Shown piece after piece: positions 15,614 through 24,071 of a DNA stretch of 45,968 nt. The position numbers were made by a program, and so were the translations under genes. Source of the stretch: an uncultured bacterium. Lineage in GTDB: Bacteria > Actinomycetota > Coriobacteriia > Coriobacteriales > Coriobacteriaceae. Location of the stretch: NCBI GenBank assembly GCA_905215065.1, contig CAJMOF010000015.1, positions 1-45,968 on the forward strand, written 5' to 3'. Every line of letters begins with the position of its first letter. The stretch's first letter is position 1. The notes beneath the pieces were generated by a model, which searched no databases, had not been told where the DNA came from, and was given only the letters and a program-made list of their open reading frames with translations.

Positions 15614-16150
15614 GTGTCTCGTATCGGTAATAAGCCTGTCCAGATTCCCGCCGGAGTCGAAGTGGCAGTCAACGGCAACAACGTTGTCGTCAAGGGCCCC
15701 AAGGGCCAGCTCGAGCTCGATGTCTTTGAGAAGCTCGCTATCAACATCGAGGACAACGTCCTCACCGTTTCCCGTCCCGACGACGAGCGTGAGACCCGTG
15801 CCCGCCACGGCCTCACCCGCGCCCTCATCCACAACATGGTTGTTGGCGTTTCCGAGGGCTTCGAGAAGAAGCTCGAGCTCGCCGGCGTCGGTTACCGCGT
15901 GCAGCAGAAGGGCAAGAACCTCGAGTTCTCCCTGGGCTTCTCGCACCCCGTGATCGTCGAGGCTCCCGAGGGCATCACCTTCGAGGTTCCCGACAACACC
16001 CACGTGAACGTCAAGGGTATCAACAAGCAGCAGGTCGGTCAGATCGCCGCTGAGATCCGCGGCCATCGTCCTCCCGAGCCTTACAAGGGCAAGGGTATCC
16101 ACTACGTTGGCGAGCACATCCGCCGCAAGCTGGGTAAGGCCGCCAAGTAG
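15614..16150 (+). CDS. rplF: Ribosomal protein L6
   Basis: It has 178 residues with a GTG start, behind AAAGGAG. It begins MSRIGNKPVQIPAGV and has the C-terminal signature PEPYKGKGIHY. It is a 50S protein near the sarcin-ricin loop and factor-binding site. A hairpin without a T-run (CCAGCACC 16176-16183, GGTGCTGG 16190-16197) lies in the gap to rplR. Confidence 0.97.
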   Translation: MSRIGNKPVQIPAGVEVAVNGNNVVVKGPKGQLELDVFEKLAINIEDNVLTVSRPDDERETRARHGLTRALIHNMVVGVSEGFEKKLELAGVGYRVQQKGKNLEFSLGFSHPVIVEAPEGITFEVPDNTHVNVKGINKQQVGQIAAEIRGHRPPEPYKGKGIHYVGEHIRRKLGKAAK

Positions 16151-16225
16151 TCGTAACCGACTCACTCGCATAAGACCAGCACCCCGTCAGGTGCTGGCAA
16201 GATCAACCTTTTTAGGAGTTTACGT

Positions 16226-16594
16226 ATGAACAAGCATAAGGCGAAGCTGGAAGGCCTCAAGCGTCGTCAGCGTCGTGTTCGCGGCAAGGTCTCGGGTACC
16301 TCCGAGCGTCCGCGTCTTCGCGTGACCCGTACTAACGCCAACATCTATGCCCAGATCATCGACGACAGCAAGGGCTCCAGCCTGACGCTCGTCTCTGCCT
16401 CGACCCTCGAGGCCGAGTTCAAGGGCACCCACACCTCGAACAAGGAGGCTGCGGAGAAGGTCGGTCAGCTCGTTGGCAAGCGCGCCATCGAGGCCGGCAT
16501 CACCAAGGTCGCCTTCGATCGCGGTGGCCGTATCTACCATGGCCGCGTCAAGGCCCTCGCCGACGGTGCTCGTGCCGCCGGTCTCGAGTTCTAG
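16226..16594 (+). CDS. rplR: Ribosomal protein L18
   Basis: It has 122 residues, behind AGGAG. It has the typical RRVRGKVSGTSERPRL start and the AFDRGGRIYHGRVKALADGAR C-terminal signature (20 of these residues lie before the final R). It is a 5S rRNA-binding 50S protein. It is followed 14 bases later by rpsE. Confidence 0.97.
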   Translation: MNKHKAKLEGLKRRQRRVRGKVSGTSERPRLRVTRTNANIYAQIIDDSKGSSLTLVSASTLEAEFKGTHTSNKEAAEKVGQLVGKRAIEAGITKVAFDRGGRIYHGRVKALADGARAAGLEF

Positions 16595-16608
16595 GAGGTA
16601 TGTAGCAC

Positions 16609-17133
16609 ATGGCTCGTAATCAGAAGCAGCAGCGCGAGGCCTCCGAGTTCGAGGAGCGCGTCGTTTACATCAACCGCGTGTCGAAGACCGTCAAGGGTGG
16701 TCGTCGCATGAGCCTCGTCGCTCTCGTCGTCGTTGGCGACGGCAAGGGCAACGTCGGCGTTGGCATGGGCAAGTCCGCTGAGGTGCCCCTGGCCATCTCT
16801 AAGGCGTCTCTCGATGCCAAGAAGAACATGTTCCACGTGCCGGTGACCGAGCAGGGCACCATCCCGCACGAGGTTCTCGGCCACTTTGGTGCCGGCCGCA
16901 TCATCATCAAGCCCGCTGTCGAGGGTACCGGCGTTATCGCCGGCGGCGCTGTGCGTCCCCTCTTCGAGCTTGCTGGCATCAAGAATGTCCTGTCCAAGTC
17001 CCTCGGTACCGACAACGGCCTCAACATCATCAAGGCTGCCGTCGAGGGCCTCAAGGAGCTCTCCAGCCCTGAGGACGTCGCGGCTCGCCGTGGCCTGACG
17101 GTCTCCGAGATGTTCGTCGGTAAGGAGAACTAA
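16609..17133 (+). CDS. rpsE: Ribosomal protein S5
   Basis: It has 174 residues, behind GGAGG. It has the double-stranded-RNA-binding-like N-terminal domain with VVYINRVSKTVKGGRRM and GDGKGNVGVGMGKS. The C-terminal domain has GAGRIIIKPAVEGTGVIAGG. It is a 30S accuracy protein. It is followed by rpmD after 2 bases. Confidence 0.97.
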   Translation: MARNQKQQREASEFEERVVYINRVSKTVKGGRRMSLVALVVVGDGKGNVGVGMGKSAEVPLAISKASLDAKKNMFHVPVTEQGTIPHEVLGHFGAGRIIIKPAVEGTGVIAGGAVRPLFELAGIKNVLSKSLGTDNGLNIIKAAVEGLKELSSPEDVAARRGLTVSEMFVGKEN

Positions 17134-17135
17134 GC

Positions 17136-17318
17136 ATGGCTGACACCATCAAGATCAAGCAGGTCCGCAGCACCAACGGTTGCAAGCAGGACCAGGTCCG
17201 TACTGTCCGTGCCCTCGGTCTCCACAGGATCCGCGAGGTTCGCGAGATTGCTGACAACGAGTCCGTCCGCGGCATGATCTTCAAGGTCAAGCACCTTGTC
17301 GAGATTGTAGAGGAGTAG
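17136..17318 (+). CDS. rpmD: Ribosomal protein L30
   Basis: It has 60 residues, the usual size for bacterial L30. It starts MADTIKIKQVRSTNG and has LGLHRIREVREIADN. Its RBS lies inside the end of rpsE (GGTAAGGAG), so the two are probably translationally coupled. It is a small 50S protein. Confidence 0.95.
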   Translation: MADTIKIKQVRSTNGCKQDQVRTVRALGLHRIREVREIADNESVRGMIFKVKHLVEIVEE

Positions 17319-17321
17319 CAA

Positions 17322-17771
17322 ATGCAGCTTCACGATCTTACTCCCGCGCCCGGTTCCACCAAGAACCGCAAGCGCGTCGGCCGTGGCAATTCTTCGGGTC
17401 ACGGCACCACTTCTGGCCGCGGCCAGAAGGGCCAGGGTTCCCGCTCTGGCGGCACCAAGGGTGCCGGCTTCGAGGGTGGCCAGACTCCGCTGGCTATGCG
17501 CCTGCCCAAGCTCCCGGGCTTCCGCAACCCCCGTCGTATCGAGTACACCGCTGTCAACGTCGAGCGTCTCGAGCGTAAGTTCGAGGACGGCGCTGTGATC
17601 GACGGTGCCGCTCTTAAGGCCGCTCGCATCACCAAGAGCGAGTTCGAGCCCGTCAAGGTGCTCGGCAATGGTGAGCTCACCAAGAAGTTCACGGTCAAGG
17701 TCGACAAGGTCAGCGCTTCTGCGCAGGCCAAGATCGAGGCCGCCGGCGGAAAGGTCGAGCTGCCGTGCTAA
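17322..17771 (+). CDS. rplO: Ribosomal protein L15
   Basis: It has 149 residues and starts MQLHDLTPAPGSTKN, with the Gly-rich RGNSSGHGTTSGRGQKGQG extension that reaches into the 50S core. Its stop overlaps the GTG start of secY by 7 bases, the classic L15-SecY coupling. Confidence 0.97.
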   Translation: MQLHDLTPAPGSTKNRKRVGRGNSSGHGTTSGRGQKGQGSRSGGTKGAGFEGGQTPLAMRLPKLPGFRNPRRIEYTAVNVERLERKFEDGAVIDGAALKAARITKSEFEPVKVLGNGELTKKFTVKVDKVSASAQAKIEAAGGKVELPC

Positions 17772-19051
17772 ATGGTCTTAAGAATGCTTTCCGCATCAAA
17801 GAATTGCGCGAAAAGATTCTTTTTACCATAGCTATGCTCGTCGTGTACCGCATTGGTGCGCACGTTCCTGTGCCCGGCATTCCCTTCCAGGGGATGCTGG
17901 GCCTTTTCTCGACCGATAACAATTCGGTCGCCGCAGGTGCTATGGCCCTCCTGAATCTTTTCTCTGGCGGCGCGTTGAGCTATGTGTCGGTGTTTTCGCT
18001 GGGCATCATGCCTTACATCACCAGCTCGATCATCCTCCAGATGCTCCAGGCCGTTGTGCCTTCCCTGCATGAGCTTGCCCGCGAGGGCGAGGTCGGTCAG
18101 ACCAAGATTACGCAGTATTCGCGTTACCTCACCTTGGCTCTGGCAATCCTCAACTCCGTGGGTTACCTCTTCCTCTTTAAGAGCTTCGGCATCAGCTTTA
18201 ATGGCGCTGGCGCTCCCGAGATCATCTTCGACCTCATGATCGTCGGCACGCTCACTGCGGGCGCCATGCTGATCATGTGGATTGGTGAGCTCATCACCCA
18301 GCGCGGTATCGGCAATGGCATGTCCCTGATCATCTTTGCGAACATCATGGCCGGCCTGCCGCAGGCGATCTTCTCCAGCACCGAGGGTAATGCCGGTGGC
18401 ATCATCACCATGGTGATCATCTGCGCCATCATCCTGCTGGTTATCCCGCTGATTGTTTTTCTTGAGCGCGGCCAGCGCCGCATCCCGGTCTCCTACGCTA
18501 AGCGCGTCGTGGGCCGTCGCATGATGGGTGGCCAGACCACCTACCTGCCCATCAAGGTCAATACCGCGGGTGCCGTGCCGATCATCTTCGCTTCGGCGCT
18601 GCTGTACTTCCCGGCTCAGATTGCCGTGTTCTTCCCCGGCATCGGCTGGATTCAGGCAGTTGCCTCTGCGCTTTCGACCGGTTGGCTCAACTGGGTGCTT
18701 AATGTTGTCCTCATCGTGTTCTTCGCGTACTTCTACACCTCCATGGTGTTCAACCCCGATGACACGGCCGACAACCTTAAGAAGCAGGGCGGCTTTATTC
18801 CGGGCGTCCGTCCGGGTAGGGCTACCGCGGCCTACATCAAGAACGCGCTCAACAAGATCACGCTTCCCAGCGCTGTCTTTTTGGCGCTCATCGCCATCGT
18901 GCCTTCGATCATCTTCTCCTTCACGGGTAACCATCTGATCCAGGCATTTGGCGGCACGTCCATCCTCATCATGGTCGGCGTCGTGCTCGACACGGTCGAT
19001 AAGCTCGAAGGCCAGATCAAGATGTATGATTACGATGGATTCTTTAAATAG
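17765..19051 (+). CDS. secY: Protein translocase subunit SecY
   Basis: It has 428 residues with a GTG start at 17765, inside the end of rplO, behind GGAAAGG. Ten membrane helices are expected. The plug region (GGALSYVSVFSLGIMPYI) and the helix 2b/TM3 region are recognisable. The cytoplasmic loop FLERGQRRIPVSYAKR binds ribosome and SecA. It forms the export channel with SecE and SecG. A 427- to 430-residue length is normal. Confidence 0.97.
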   Translation: MLNGLKNAFRIKELREKILFTIAMLVVYRIGAHVPVPGIPFQGMLGLFSTDNNSVAAGAMALLNLFSGGALSYVSVFSLGIMPYITSSIILQMLQAVVPSLHELAREGEVGQTKITQYSRYLTLALAILNSVGYLFLFKSFGISFNGAGAPEIIFDLMIVGTLTAGAMLIMWIGELITQRGIGNGMSLIIFANIMAGLPQAIFSSTEGNAGGIITMVIICAIILLVIPLIVFLERGQRRIPVSYAKRVVGRRMMGGQTTYLPIKVNTAGAVPIIFASALLYFPAQIAVFFPGIGWIQAVASALSTGWLNWVLNVVLIVFFAYFYTSMVFNPDDTADNLKKQGGFIPGVRPGRATAAYIKNALNKITLPSAVFLALIAIVPSIIFSFTGNHLIQAFGGTSILIMVGVVLDTVDKLEGQIKMYDYDGFFK

Positions 19052-19069
19052 GCTAGAGGAGGATTGCTC

Positions 19070-19696
19070 ATGAACCTCGTATTGCTCGGAGCTCCGGGTG
19101 CCGGTAAGGGCACCGTCGCACAGGAGCTCGTCGCCGAGTTTGGCGTCGCTCACATTTCCACGGGCGACCTGCTGCGTGCTGCCGTCAAGGGTGGCACCGA
19201 GCTTGGTATTCAGGCTAAGAAGTACATGGACGCTGGCGAGCTCGTTCCCGACCAGCTCGTGATCGACCTTGTCAAGGAGCGCCTTGCTGCCGATGACGCC
19301 CAGCAGGGCTTCATCCTCGACGGCTTCCCGCGCAACACCGCCCAGGCTGTGACGCTCGATTCCGAGCTCTCCGCCATGGGTCGCGAGATCGACTGCGCCC
19401 TTCTGGTCGACGTGGCCCCCGAGGTCATCATCGATCGTCTGTCTTCGCGTCGCACCTGCCGCGCCTGCGGTTACACCGGCACCGCTGCCGATGCTACCTG
19501 CCCCAAGTGCGCCGGCGAGATGTATCAGCGCGACGACGACAAGCCCGAGACCATCAAGAACCGTCTCGACGTCTACGAGAAGTCCACGAGCCCGCTCGTC
19601 GACTACTATCGTGGCCAGGGTCTGCTCAAGTCGGTCAACGGTGACCAGGCTCGCGAGACCGTGTACGGGGATGTCAAAGAGGCTCTCGGTCTATGA
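19070..19696 (+). CDS. adk: Adenylate kinase
   Basis: It has 208 residues from the ATG at 19070, 7 bases after GAGGAGG; a TTG two codons earlier is inside the RBS spacing and unlikely. The P-loop is GAPGAGKGT. The LID domain carries a zinc site (CRACG ... CPKC), as in Gram-positive-type long adenylate kinases. It interconverts ATP, AMP and ADP. Its stop overlaps the map start (ATGA). Confidence 0.97.
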   Translation: MNLVLLGAPGAGKGTVAQELVAEFGVAHISTGDLLRAAVKGGTELGIQAKKYMDAGELVPDQLVIDLVKERLAADDAQQGFILDGFPRNTAQAVTLDSELSAMGREIDCALLVDVAPEVIIDRLSSRRTCRACGYTGTAADATCPKCAGEMYQRDDDKPETIKNRLDVYEKSTSPLVDYYRGQGLLKSVNGDQARETVYGDVKEALGL

Positions 19697-20481
19697 TCAA
19701 GATTAAGTCTGCAACGCAAATCGAGCAGATGAAGAAGGCAGGAGCGCTATCTAAGATGGCGCTCCGCCACGTTGGAGCCATGGTGCGCCCTGGTGTTTCG
19801 ACCTTTGAGCTCGATCAGCTCGCGGAGCAGATTATCCGTATGCATGGCGGCACCCCGGCCTTTAAGGGTTACGGCGGGTTCCCCGGTACCATTTGCGCAT
19901 CGATTAACGATGCCGTGGTCCACGGTATTCCCAACCCCGACATGATCCTGCGCGATGGCGATATCATCTCCATCGATACGGGAGCCGTTGTCGACGGTTG
20001 GGTTGGCGATAACGCTTGGACGTTTTTCGTCGGCACCCCTACGCCCGAGGCCAAGGCCCTGTGCGAGGTCACGCGCGATTGCCTTAAGGCTGCCATCGAG
20101 CAGGCTATTCCCGGTAACCATATCGGGGACGTCGGTTATGCCGTTCAGTCTCTCGCCGAGTCTCACGGTTACGGCGTGCTTCGCGACTATGTGGGCCATG
20201 GCATTGGCCGTGTGATGCACGAGGACCCCAACGTTCCTAACTATGGAAAGAAGGGGAGAGGCGTTCGCCTCCAGGCCGGCATGGTCATTGCCATCGAGCC
20301 GATGGTTACGATGGGCTCCAACCATGTGAGCACGGGCTCCGACGGTTGGATCGTCACGACCAACGACCACCTGCCCGCCGCGCACTACGAGAACACCGTC
20401 GCCATTACCAATGACGGCCCGGTGATTCTCACCACGGATGCCCAGGGTGCTTGGTGTTCGCTCCAAGGCGGAGAAATGTAA
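19693..20481 (+). CDS. map: Methionine aminopeptidase, type I
   Basis: It has 262 residues and overlaps adk by 4 bases. The metal ligands are in SIDTGAVVDGWVGDNAW (two Asp), GHGIGRVMHEDP (His), MVIAIEPM (Glu) and YENTVAIT (Glu). It removes the N-terminal Met from nascent chains. A candidate promoter for infA follows it. Confidence 0.96.
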   Translation: MIKIKSATQIEQMKKAGALSKMALRHVGAMVRPGVSTFELDQLAEQIIRMHGGTPAFKGYGGFPGTICASINDAVVHGIPNPDMILRDGDIISIDTGAVVDGWVGDNAWTFFVGTPTPEAKALCEVTRDCLKAAIEQAIPGNHIGDVGYAVQSLAESHGYGVLRDYVGHGIGRVMHEDPNVPNYGKKGRGVRLQAGMVIAIEPMVTMGSNHVSTGSDGWIVTTNDHLPAAHYENTVAITNDGPVILTTDAQGAWCSLQGGEM

Positions 20482-20517
20482 CAAGTTCCACTTAGTTGTG
20501 GAGCCATTACGAAGTTA

Positions 20518-20546
20518 TTACGATGCGTGCATACGTGTTGTAGAAT
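20518..20546 (+). promoter_or_regulatory. Candidate promoter upstream of infA
   Basis: TTACGA (20518-20523), 17 bases and TAGAAT (20541-20546). The -35 is weak. An internal promoter between map and infA is plausible in this operon. Confidence 0.35.
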
Positions 20547-20585
20547 ACTCAATCGCTGTCGTTTTCTAGAGAAAGATGATTGCTT

Positions 20586-20804
20586 GTGAAGAAGGAAGAC
20601 GCAATTGAGCTCGAGGGTACGGTAAAGGAACCGTTGCCCAATGCCATGTTTAAGGTTGAGCTCGAGAACGGTCATTCGGTTCTGTGCAACATTTCTGGCA
20701 AGATCCGAATGAATTACATCCGTATTCTCCCCGGTGACAGGGTTGTCGTGGAGCTTTCCCCGTACGACCTGACCCGCGGCCGCATCACCTATCGCTACAA
20801 ATAG
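20586..20804 (+). CDS. infA: Translation initiation factor IF-1
   Basis: It has 72 residues with a GTG start at 20586, giving the family's exact length and the standard KKEDAIELEG start; an upstream in-frame TTG would add two residues. It is an S1-like OB fold with MFKVELENGHSVLCNISGK and IRILPGDRVVVELSPYD. It binds the 30S A site during initiation. The 150-base gap to rpmJ has no clear terminator; a loose CCGAC/GTCGG stem lies near 20829-20860. Confidence 0.96.
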   Translation: MKKEDAIELEGTVKEPLPNAMFKVELENGHSVLCNISGKIRMNYIRILPGDRVVVELSPYDLTRGRITYRYK

Positions 20805-20954
20805 CGGCACGCATACACGCACTCCATTTCCGACTGCAGGCTTAGCTCAACCTACGGTCGGATTGTGTGTGAAGACCAGCCATAGTTTTAAACGCCTGCG
20901 GCTGGGCGAGTAGATAGTAGGGAAGTAGTTTGAGCGCTACCGAAAGGAAGAACG

Positions 20955-21068
20955 ATGAAGGTACGTCCTTCGGTCAAGAAGATGTGCGATAAGTGCAAAA
21001 TCATTAGGCGCCATGGCAAGGTCCTCGTCATTTGCGAGAACCCCCGTCATAAGCAGCGTCAGGGTTAA
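20955..21068 (+). CDS. rpmJ: Ribosomal protein L36
   Basis: It has 37 residues, starts MKVRPSVKKMCDKCK, and is preceded by GAAAGGAAG. The zinc-binding Cys residues (CDKC and a later Cys) and the final His are all present, so this is the zinc form. It is the smallest 50S protein. It stands 14 bases before rpsM. Confidence 0.95.
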   Translation: MKVRPSVKKMCDKCKIIRRHGKVLVICENPRHKQRQG

Positions 21069-21082
21069 GAGAGGAGACTACG

Positions 21083-21457
21083 TTGGCCCGTATTAATGGT
21101 GTCGACCTCCCGCGTGAGAAGCGCGTTGAGATCGGTCTGACCTACATTTACGGCATCGGCCGCACCACTGCGACGAAGATCTGCGTCGAGTGCAACGTTA
21201 ACGTGGATACGCGCGTTAAGGACCTCACCGAGGATGAGGTTAACGCCATCCGTGATTATATCGATAAGAACCAGATCATGGTTGAGGGCGACCTCCGCCG
21301 TGAGCGCAACCAGAACGTCAAGCGCCTTATGGACATCGGCTGCAACCGCGGCCTTCGTCACCGCAAGGGCCTCCCGGTCCGCGGCCAGCGCACCCACACT
21401 AACGCTCGTACCCGCAAGGGCCCGAAGCGTCAGATCGGTGCTAAGAAGAAGAAATAA
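21083..21457 (+). CDS. rpsM: Ribosomal protein S13
   Basis: It has 124 residues with a TTG start at 21083, behind GAGGAG; the codon is followed at once by the conserved ARINGVDLP, and no ATG is nearby. It has TYIYGIGRTTATKIC and the C-terminal RGLRHRKGLPVRGQRT. It is a 30S head protein that contacts the P-site tRNA and the 50S subunit. Confidence 0.96.
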   Translation: MARINGVDLPREKRVEIGLTYIYGIGRTTATKICVECNVNVDTRVKDLTEDEVNAIRDYIDKNQIMVEGDLRRERNQNVKRLMDIGCNRGLRHRKGLPVRGQRTHTNARTRKGPKRQIGAKKKK

Positions 21458-21471
21458 GGAGCGCTAGATAG

Positions 21472-21876
21472 ATGGCTACTGCTAAGAAGAACGTTCGCGC
21501 TGCCCGTCTGAAGCGCGCGGACCGTAAGAACATTTCCGTGGGCCAGGCTCACATTCGTTCTACGTTCAACAACACGATCGTTTCGATCACCGATCCCCAG
21601 GGCAACGTCATTTCCTGGAAGTCGGCTGGCCAGGTGGGCTTCAAGGGCTCCCGTAAGTCCACGCCGTTCGCTGCCCAGATGGCTGCCGAGGCTGCTGCCA
21701 AGCAGGCCATGGAGCACGGTATGAAGAAGGTTTCCGTCTTCGTCAAGGGCCCCGGCTCCGGTCGTGAGACCGCCATTCGCTCCCTCCAGGCTGCTGGCCT
21801 CGAGGTCTCGAGCATCCAGGACAAGACCCCCATTCCGCACAACGGCTGCCGCCCCAAGAAGCGTCGCCGCGTGTAA
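21472..21876 (+). CDS. rpsK: Ribosomal protein S11
   Basis: It has 134 residues. It has GQAHIRSTFNNTIVSITD and the C-terminal DKTPIPHNGCRPKKRRRV. It is a 30S platform protein. It is followed by rpsD after 19 bases. Confidence 0.97.
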   Translation: MATAKKNVRAARLKRADRKNISVGQAHIRSTFNNTIVSITDPQGNVISWKSAGQVGFKGSRKSTPFAAQMAAEAAAKQAMEHGMKKVSVFVKGPGSGRETAIRSLQAAGLEVSSIQDKTPIPHNGCRPKKRRRV

Positions 21877-21895
21877 CTGAAAGGATCGTATCAAT

Positions 21896-22492
21896 ATGGC
21901 AATCGACAGGACTCCTGTTCTTAAGCGCTGCCGTCAGCTCGGGATCGATCCCGCTGAGCTCGGTTACAGCAGCAAGAAGGAATCTATCCGTCAGCCCAAG
22001 CGCCGTCGCAAGGAATCTGAGTACGGCATGCAGCTGCGCGAGAAGCAGAAGGTCAAGTTCATCTATGGCGTTCTGGAGAAGCAGTTCCACGGCTACTTCA
22101 ACAAGGCCCGTAAGATGAACGGCGTCACCGGTGAGAACCTCATGATCATCCTTGAGTCTCGCCTTGACAACGTCGTCTTCCGTCTTGGCTTCGCCCGCAC
22201 CCGCAAAGAGGCTCGTCAGTCCGTCCGTCACGGTCACTTCACCGTGAACGGCAAGCGCGTGGATATTCCGTCCTACCGCGTCAAGGCCGGCGACGTCGTC
22301 GCTGTCGGCGAGAAGTTCCGTGACCTCCTCCCCATCAAGGAGGCTCTGATTTCCTCCGAGCGCTTTGAGGTCCCTGGCTGGCTCGAGGTCGATATCGAGA
22401 AGCTGTCTGGTAACGTGCTCGCTCTGCCGACGCGTGAGCAGATCAGCGGTGATATCAACGAGCAGCTCATCGTCGAGCTCTACTCTAAGTAG
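21896..22492 (+). CDS. rpsD: Ribosomal protein S4
   Basis: It has 198 residues, behind AAAGGATCG. The S4 RNA-binding domain is clear: LESRLDNVVFRLGFARTR and ARQSVRHGHFTVNGKRVD. The N-terminal part lacks the four-Cys zinc site (only one Cys, in KRCRQLG), so it is the zinc-independent form. It nucleates 30S assembly and in other bacteria autoregulates the alpha operon. Confidence 0.97.
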   Translation: MAIDRTPVLKRCRQLGIDPAELGYSSKKESIRQPKRRRKESEYGMQLREKQKVKFIYGVLEKQFHGYFNKARKMNGVTGENLMIILESRLDNVVFRLGFARTRKEARQSVRHGHFTVNGKRVDIPSYRVKAGDVVAVGEKFRDLLPIKEALISSERFEVPGWLEVDIEKLSGNVLALPTREQISGDINEQLIVELYSK

Positions 22493-22524
22493 TCCATCCG
22501 GGCTGCTGAGGCTGGAGGTAATAC

Positions 22525-23466
22525 ATGTCAGAATTCATTAGGCCTCAGGTTCAGGTCGAAGAGATCAACGAGACGTCTGCTCGTGTCTCCGTCGAGCCGC
22601 TCGAGCGTGGCTACGGCGATACGCTGGGTAACTCCCTTCGTCGCGTACTTCTGTCCTCGCTCGAGGGTGCCGCCGTCGAGGCTATTCAGATCGATGGTGC
22701 ACAGCACGAGTTCATGACCATCCCTAACATGGTCGAGGATGTCACCGACATCGTCCTGAATGTCAAGGGTCTTGTCTTCAGGGCTCTCGGCACGACCGAC
22801 GAGGCGACCGCCACCATTTCTGTTGACGGCCCCTGCGAGGTCACCGGTGCGGACTTCTTTATTCCGTCCGAGTTTGAGCTGGTCAACCCCGAGCAGCACA
22901 TCGCTACGCTTACCGAGGGTGGCCATCTCACCATGAGCATGCGCATCGGCTATGGCCGCGGCTATGTCTCTGGCGAGGCTAACAAGCGCGACAACGATCC
23001 CATCGGTGTGATCCACGTCGACTCGCTGTACTCGCCGGTGTCCCGTTGCGCCAAGCTCGTTGAGGCTTGCCGTGTCGGTCAGCACACCGACTACGACCGC
23101 CTTGTCCTCGAGATCGAGACCAACGGCTCCATCGCTCCGCGCGACGCCGTGGTCCAGGCTGCCAATATCATCAACCAGCATATGGCTGCCTTTATGAACC
23201 TTGCCGAGACCCCCGAGGTCGAGGAGGAGGCTTCGATTTTCGCTCCCGAGGTCACCAACGACAACGCCGAGCTGGACAAGCAGATCGAGGATCTGGACCT
23301 TTCCGTCCGTTCCTACAACTGCCTTAAGCGCGCCAGCATTCACTCGGTCCGTCAGCTCGTTGAGTTCTCGGAGAACGATCTGCTTAACATCCGTAACTTC
23401 GGTGTTAAGTCGATCGAGGAAGTGAAGGACAAGCTTGAGTCCATGGGCCTGAGCCTGAAGGCTTAA
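22525..23466 (+). CDS. rpoA: RNA polymerase alpha subunit
   Basis: It has 313 residues, behind GGAGG. The N-terminal dimerisation domain has LERGYGDTLGNSLRRVLLSS. A linker near residue 230-245 precedes the C-terminal domain with LDLSVRSYNCLKRASIHSV, which contacts UP elements and activators. Length and order of domains are normal. Confidence 0.97.
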   Translation: MSEFIRPQVQVEEINETSARVSVEPLERGYGDTLGNSLRRVLLSSLEGAAVEAIQIDGAQHEFMTIPNMVEDVTDIVLNVKGLVFRALGTTDEATATISVDGPCEVTGADFFIPSEFELVNPEQHIATLTEGGHLTMSMRIGYGRGYVSGEANKRDNDPIGVIHVDSLYSPVSRCAKLVEACRVGQHTDYDRLVLEIETNGSIAPRDAVVQAANIINQHMAAFMNLAETPEVEEEASIFAPEVTNDNAELDKQIEDLDLSVRSYNCLKRASIHSVRQLVEFSENDLLNIRNFGVKSIEEVKDKLESMGLSLKA

Positions 23467-23496
23467 TGCTTCGCATATTTGAGGAGAAACTAGACC

Positions 23497-23979
23497 ATGC
23501 GTCACAACGTTAAGAAGGGCCTGAAGCTCGGCACCGATGCGAGCCACACCAAGGCCATGAAGAAGAGCCTGGCCAAGGCCCTCTTCGAGAACGACCGCAT
23601 CAAGACCACCGAGACCCGCGCTAAGGCGCTGCGTTCGGTCGTCGACCCGATCATCACCTGGGCCAAGAAGGGCGACCTGCACTCTCGTCGTCTGGCCATC
23701 GCCAAGCTCGGCGATAAGCAGCTCGTTGCCGAGATCTTCGACAAGGCTGCCCAGGGCATGTGGCAGGACCGCAACGGCGGTTACACCCGCATCATGAAGC
23801 TCGGCAACCGTAAGGGCGACAACGCTCCTATCGTTATCATGGAGCTCGTCACCGAGCCTTGCACGCCTAAGGCCAAGAAGGCTGCTCCGGCCCCCAAGAA
23901 GGCCGCTGCTCCCAAGAAGGTCGAGGCCGTCGAGGAGACCGCTGCCGAGGAGGCTCCTGCTGAGGAGACCGCTGAGTAG
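23497..23979 (+). CDS. rplQ: Ribosomal protein L17 with an Ala/Lys/Glu-rich tail
   Basis: It has 160 residues, behind GAGGAGAAA. The core (about 1-122) starts MRHNVKKGLKLGTDASH and is typical L17. The last roughly 38 residues are low complexity, Lys-Ala-Pro first and then Glu-rich (KKAAPAPKKAAAPKK, then VEETAAEEAPAEETAE). Such tails occur in actinobacterial L17 but their role is unknown. It is the last gene of the alpha operon and is followed by a strong terminator. Confidence 0.96.
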   Translation: MRHNVKKGLKLGTDASHTKAMKKSLAKALFENDRIKTTETRAKALRSVVDPIITWAKKGDLHSRRLAIAKLGDKQLVAEIFDKAAQGMWQDRNGGYTRIMKLGNRKGDNAPIVIMELVTEPCTPKAKKAAPAPKKAAAPKKVEAVEETAAEEAPAEETAE

Positions 23980-24005
23980 ACATTCCGTCTGCATAGGCTA
24001 TATTC

Positions 24006-24036
24006 GAGGGGTACGTTCGCGTACCCCTCTTTTTTT
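24006..24036 (+). terminator. Strong intrinsic terminator after rplQ
   Basis: GAGGGGTACG (24006-24015) pairs perfectly with CGTACCCCTC (24020-24029) across a UUCG-type tetraloop (TTCG), followed by seven T (24030-24036). Confidence 0.95.
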
Positions 24037-24071
24037 GTCGCGATACCGTTGCTTGTTTGTTGGGAGCGCCC

